A stretch of 8,008 bases of DNA from Rikenellaceae bacterium UBA1749 (lineage in GTDB: Bacteria; Bacteroidota; Bacteroidia; Bacteroidales; Rikenellaceae): the NCBI GenBank assembly GCA_002315675.1, contig DCHP01000088.1, positions 1 through 8,008 of the forward strand, given 5' to 3'. Position numbers and translations under genes: made by a program. The notes under the pieces were generated by a model that saw only the letters and a program-made list of their open reading frames with translations, searched no databases and was not told the origin of the DNA. Positions 4,772 to 8,008 of the stretch are shown piece after piece. The stretch's first letter is position 1. Each line of letters starts with the position of its first letter.

Positions 4772-7135
4772 TTAGAAAGGCAGACCTATTGCGAAATGGA
4801 TAGCTGTATCGGAAATACCCAAATTATGAAGCCATCTTTCCCCTTGAATCATATTCGGATTATGGAGTTTGAAACCCCAGTCTAGTCGCAGAATCATCAT
4901 ATCTGCAATATTGTATCTGAAACCTATTCCTGTATTGAAAGCCAACTGCTTGTAAAAATTCTGGAAATTGAATCTAGCCTCAGATCGGCTTTCACCTTTT
5001 GAATTCATCCAGATATTTCCAAGATCAAAAAATATTGCAGTACTAAGTCCGGCAAAAAGTCTCGCCCTGTATTCAAAGTTGGCCTCCAGTTTGAAATCGC
5101 CCAGCTGGTTTGGATACACGCCCAAAGAATCTATTTGCACACTACCTGGTCCAAGGGTTCTCATCTGCCAGCCTCGCATAGAGTTTCCACCACCAGCAAA
5201 ATACAATCTTTCAAAAGGAAGAGACTGTGTATTCCCATATGCATATCCGCCCGCCACGAGAAAACGCCATGCAAGTTGGGATGCATTACCCACATTCTTT
5301 CGGCCTGTCATCTGGAAATTCAGTCTTGCATACTGGGCAAACCTTATTCCAAGAATCTGATAGTAGGAATCAATAGATGATGTTTCCTGTATGTATTCCT
5401 CCTGTGGTGTCAGAAAAATTCCGGATAGGAGTCTCATACAGTTTCCTGCATAATCGGATGACACCTTTATAGAGAAATTATCCTGACTGAAGTTCATATT
5501 GTTGTTATATACATAACTGACACTTCCACCTGGAATTAGCTGTGATGTATAGCTGTTCCTCAAGTACGGATTCTGGATTGATGCCAGAAATGAGGAATCA
5601 ATCCTGGGAACAGAAACCATATAAACGTCCAGAGGATTAATAGTGACATAAGACCTACTGCCTATTTTCCAGGAGTACCCAAATGAGCCACCAAAGACAA
5701 TTCTACTATAATCCGGACGTCTTTGAGCTGAGAAAGTCAGGGAAACTTTGGAGTGGGGATCATTGAACCTCGCGGCCTTATCCTCGCTTATGTTAGCCCA
5801 GAACCTAGGTGCAACAATTGAAGAATTGAATCCCAGTTCATATGAATTGTTCTTACCCTGCTGCCACATAAATTCATATGCACCCCTGAAGTTTATATTG
5901 AATTGTTCGCCGCCTCTGAAAATATTATTATTCTGATACCCCAAAGACAAAGCCAGAGAGAAATACTGACTTGTTGTTGAGGCCTCGAAATCAGCAGATG
6001 TACTCTGCCTGGTTACCGGCGTACATTGTATTTCACACGAAAGTTCATGTTGCGTTGTACTTGGCTGGGGGCCAACAGCAAATGCATTTGTAATAACCAG
6101 ATCATTACTGTCTGCAGATTCTACCAGATTAAAGACTATTCTGTTGTTCAATCCCAATGTCTCCAGATTTGCACGTGTTTTCTCTATTGATTGCCTGTCA
6201 TAGAATTCATTCGGGGACATTCGAATAGCCTGAAGCAATATATCAGGTCTAATCTTCAGATGGTTCTTGAACTTTATTATAATACCATTACTTACAATAG
6301 AGTCATATTTGGAATGAGTATCAGTCCCATCAAATTCGGTATTGACAACTATCGAAGATATCCTGTAGACAGGATGATTTTCCATAACTTCGACGCCTTC
6401 TGAATTAATGGTTTTCATATATTTTCTCACGCGCACCCTGACATCACATTGGTGGTTACCAACTGTAGAATCTATTGAATAGGAAATATAATTCACTCCA
6501 AATCCAAAAAATCCCTTATCATTCAGATAGGATGTCAACCTGCGGCGTTCTTGTTCAAAATCAGAAGTTGAAAATACATTACCGGATTTCAGGCAACTGT
6601 TTATAGTATCCTTCATAATGATAGGAGTAAGAAATTCATCTTCAATCCTATAATATATATTCCGGAGTCTATATGGAGACCCCATAGTTGCAGAATACTG
6701 AACAATCGCTTTCTTCCCATGGGTTATGACAGTGTCATCGATTACTGAGTTGAAATAACCTTTTGAAGAAAGAAAAGAACCTATCTCCATTTTACTCTTT
6801 TCTATTTCAGAGTAATCCAGTATCACAGGTTTTTCACCGACCTTCTCGCTCCAGAAACGATGCCATCCATCATGTTTGGAAGAATCTGTTGCATTATAGA
6901 ATGCAGTTTTAAGACCGATGCCCAGAAATCTACTGTTTGGTCGCTGCTGAATATAATCTTCAGGATACTGCTTCTTTATGGCATACTTCTCTTTGCTGCT
7001 ATTGGAAGTAATTGTCAACGAATTCCTTATTAATTTATACTCGCCATCCTGGACATAACGGACTGCAGAGCACGACACTAGTAGCATCGCTGAAAGAATA
7101 AGGAAAAACAGTTGAAAAAATAGACTCCGAAACAT
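4772..7135 (-). CDS. tamL: TamL: lipidated TamA-type Omp85 outer-membrane protein
   Basis: A 787-residue protein when started at the ATG at 7135. It has a lipoprotein signal peptide ending in the lipobox LVSC (lipid on Cys22), followed by SAVRYV, a start typical of Bacteroidota TamL. Residues from about 30 to 350 form the POTRA region; three repeats of the helix-plus-LGYF-like pattern are visible near 115-132 (KGYF), 193-212 (KGFF) and 314-335. The rest, to the C-terminus, is a beta-barrel with the Omp85 motifs AGGGNSMRGW (647-656) and FFDLGNIW (702-709) and a terminal Phe. TamA relatives help insert outer-membrane proteins or move lipids together with TamB; no tamB lies in this window. BamA is less likely, because BamA is not lipidated and normally has five POTRA domains. 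An in-frame GTG at 7153 would add six residues and overlap the upstream gene by 14 bp. The ATG is preferred for its compact signal peptide and 4-nt gap. It is translated downstream of the DUF4382 gene. Confidence 0.88.
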   Translation of the reverse strand: MFRSLFFQLFFLILSAMLLVSCSAVRYVQDGEYKLIRNSLTITSNSSKEKYAIKKQYPEDYIQQRPNSRFLGIGLKTAFYNATDSSKHDGWHRFWSEKVGEKPVILDYSEIEKSKMEIGSFLSSKGYFNSVIDDTVITHGKKAIVQYSATMGSPYRLRNIYYRIEDEFLTPIIMKDTINSCLKSGNVFSTSDFEQERRRLTSYLNDKGFFGFGVNYISYSIDSTVGNHQCDVRVRVRKYMKTINSEGVEVMENHPVYRISSIVVNTEFDGTDTHSKYDSIVSNGIIIKFKNHLKIRPDILLQAIRMSPNEFYDRQSIEKTRANLETLGLNNRIVFNLVESADSNDLVITNAFAVGPQPSTTQHELSCEIQCTPVTRQSTSADFEASTTSQYFSLALSLGYQNNNIFRGGEQFNINFRGAYEFMWQQGKNNSYELGFNSSIVAPRFWANISEDKAARFNDPHSKVSLTFSAQRRPDYSRIVFGGSFGYSWKIGSRSYVTINPLDVYMVSVPRIDSSFLASIQNPYLRNSYTSQLIPGGSVSYVYNNNMNFSQDNFSIKVSSDYAGNCMRLLSGIFLTPQEEYIQETSSIDSYYQILGIRFAQYARLNFQMTGRKNVGNASQLAWRFLVAGGYAYGNTQSLPFERLYFAGGGNSMRGWQMRTLGPGSVQIDSLGVYPNQLGDFKLEANFEYRARLFAGLSTAIFFDLGNIWMNSKGESRSEARFNFQNFYKQLAFNTGIGFRYNIADMMILRLDWGFKLHNPNMIQGERWLHNLGISDTAIHFAIGLPF

Positions 7136-7139
7136 CAGA

Positions 7140-7949
7140 CTAATACACAGCACTTTCTAGGGTAACCATATCAAGAGATACAACTTCAAAATCTTCCACC
7201 ACAACATCCTCATACTTCAAAGACTGGTATTTTGTATCAAGTTGAGGAATAAATTCCAAATCATATACACCACCTGGAACCCTGAAGAATAATTTTCCAT
7301 TGGAAGCATTAGAATATGTTGAAAAAAGCTTTACACTATCCTGAAATACATTGACCTGAACAACAGAACGGATGACTTCATCGAATTGATCAACCATGAG
7401 GGCAGATACCGCACCGCATGATTGAGGATCCATAAGCCTGCAACCTTTATTTGGTACAAAATAATATTTGTCATTCTCCTGATCATATTCCACAGATTTG
7501 TTTAGATCCACATCGATTTCAGCCACGGCTATCTCATTGTTCTGGATAGTATAACAAAGTTCTGATGTCCAGACAAGATTTTCAGCTTCAGTATTCAGTT
7601 CTTTAGTTCCTTCTTCTCCGTTTATAGAGATGTAACCAACATCTCCGAACGTCAGACGTATTTCAGGATAATAACCTTCAGATATGTCTTCTTCAGACAA
7701 AGTAAGATACTCCCGTCCGGTAAGAGTCATCAAGTCAAACATGACCTGATTTGTAGAAAGAGTCAACCACTTTGTACCATCATAAATTTCCACCTGCTTG
7801 ACACTTGTCAGCAGTGATGTAAACTTGGATGATGGAGCATCAGCTATTGTAACTATCAAATGAGGATTCCCCTTATAACTTTGATCCTCGCAGGAATACA
7901 AAGAGAGAGCAATAAATATTGCAGATATTAGTATTGAAATATTCCTCAT
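7140..7949 (-). CDS. DUF4382 domain lipoprotein
   Basis: A 269-residue exported lipoprotein with a hydrophobic leader and a lipobox-like LYSC, giving lipidated Cys20. Residues about 29-170 fit the DUF4382 pattern: an initial beta-strand ending in DAP (37-39), DGTKWLTL (57-64), FDLMTL (71-76), GYYPEIRLTFGD (92-103), an acidic DVDLNKSV strand (146-153) and a YYFVP ending. A C-terminal domain from about 178 to 269 resembles a carboxypeptidase-regulatory-like or other beta-sandwich fold with GKLFFRVPGGVYDLEF (218-233). The residues after Cys20 are Glu-Asp, and acidic residues there can direct Bacteroidota lipoproteins to the cell surface, so surface display is possible. The molecular function of DUF4382 is not established; no catalytic motif is visible. 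Three Cys remain in the mature chain besides Cys20 (132, 170, 178). The gene is first in an operon with tamL and starts at the ATG 45 nt downstream of the promoter element. Confidence 0.78.
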   Translation of the reverse strand: MRNISILISAIFIALSLYSCEDQSYKGNPHLIVTIADAPSSKFTSLLTSVKQVEIYDGTKWLTLSTNQVMFDLMTLTGREYLTLSEEDISEGYYPEIRLTFGDVGYISINGEEGTKELNTEAENLVWTSELCYTIQNNEIAVAEIDVDLNKSVEYDQENDKYYFVPNKGCRLMDPQSCGAVSALMVDQFDEVIRSVVQVNVFQDSVKLFSTYSNASNGKLFFRVPGGVYDLEFIPQLDTKYQSLKYEDVVVEDFEVVSLDMVTLESAVY

Positions 7950-7993
7950 ATAGTAACGCAGTTAGTACAACTTAATATCAATAATATAACCTA

Positions 7994-8001
7994 CAAAGGT
8001 A
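7994..8001 (-). promoter_or_regulatory. -7 promoter element of the DUF4382-tamL operon
   Basis: On the minus strand these bases read TACCTTTG, an exact match to TAnnTTTG. The element lies 45 nt before the ATG at 7949, so transcription should start near 7987 with a leader of about 38 nt. The matching -33 element would fall outside the window. Confidence 0.6.
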
Positions 8002-8008
8002 TATTATA

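Noticed and set aside
4968..5380. Plus-strand open frames of 81-130 codons inside tamL
   Set aside because: They lie antisense to a complete, motif-rich gene and show no recognisable domain or promoter.
4772..7135. BamA as the identity of the Omp85 protein
   Set aside because: The lipobox, about three POTRA repeats and shorter N-terminal region fit TamL; BamA has a standard signal peptide and usually five POTRA domains.

Overview
The window looks like an ordinary stretch of chromosome from a member of the Bacteroidota, most likely the order Bacteroidales. The evidence is the repeated -7 promoter element TAnnTTTG (upstream of the first gene, the tRNA, mnmA and the last minus-strand gene), the lack of strong Shine-Dalgarno sequences, several small lipoproteins, a lipidated TamA-type protein (TamL), and a tRNA gene without an encoded CCA. 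Base composition is AT-rich and looks even throughout. I see no sign of a mobile element, CRISPR array, phage gene or other foreign island.

Layout, left to right: (1) 81-2012 (+), an LtaS/MdoB-type membrane-anchored sulfatase-fold phosphotransferase with its own promoter. (2) 2134-2208 (+), tRNA-Val(UAC), with a well-formed promoter and a rho-independent terminator. (3) 2245-2489, a non-coding gap with a perfect 17-bp hairpin. (4) 2490-3338 (-), an endonuclease/exonuclease/phosphatase (EEP) family lipoprotein. (5) 3339-3401, a 63-bp divergent promoter region. (6) 3402-4559 (+), mnmA, the tRNA 2-thiouridylase. (7) 4560-4771, a convergent non-coding gap. (8) 4772-7135 (-), tamL, and 7140-7949 (-), a DUF4382 lipoprotein. 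These last two form a two-gene operon read from a promoter near 8001; the downstream tamL start lies 4 nt from the upstream stop.

Functionally, four of the five proteins belong to the cell envelope: one inner-membrane enzyme, two exported lipoproteins and one outer-membrane barrel lipoprotein. The tRNA and mnmA belong to translation, although MnmA is not expected to modify tRNA-Val. I found no convincing undescribed multi-gene system. The observations most worth checking are the tight DUF4382-tamL pairing, the structured intergenic gaps with a shared 14-mer next to gene 3' ends, and the Ser nucleophile position in the LtaS-like enzyme.
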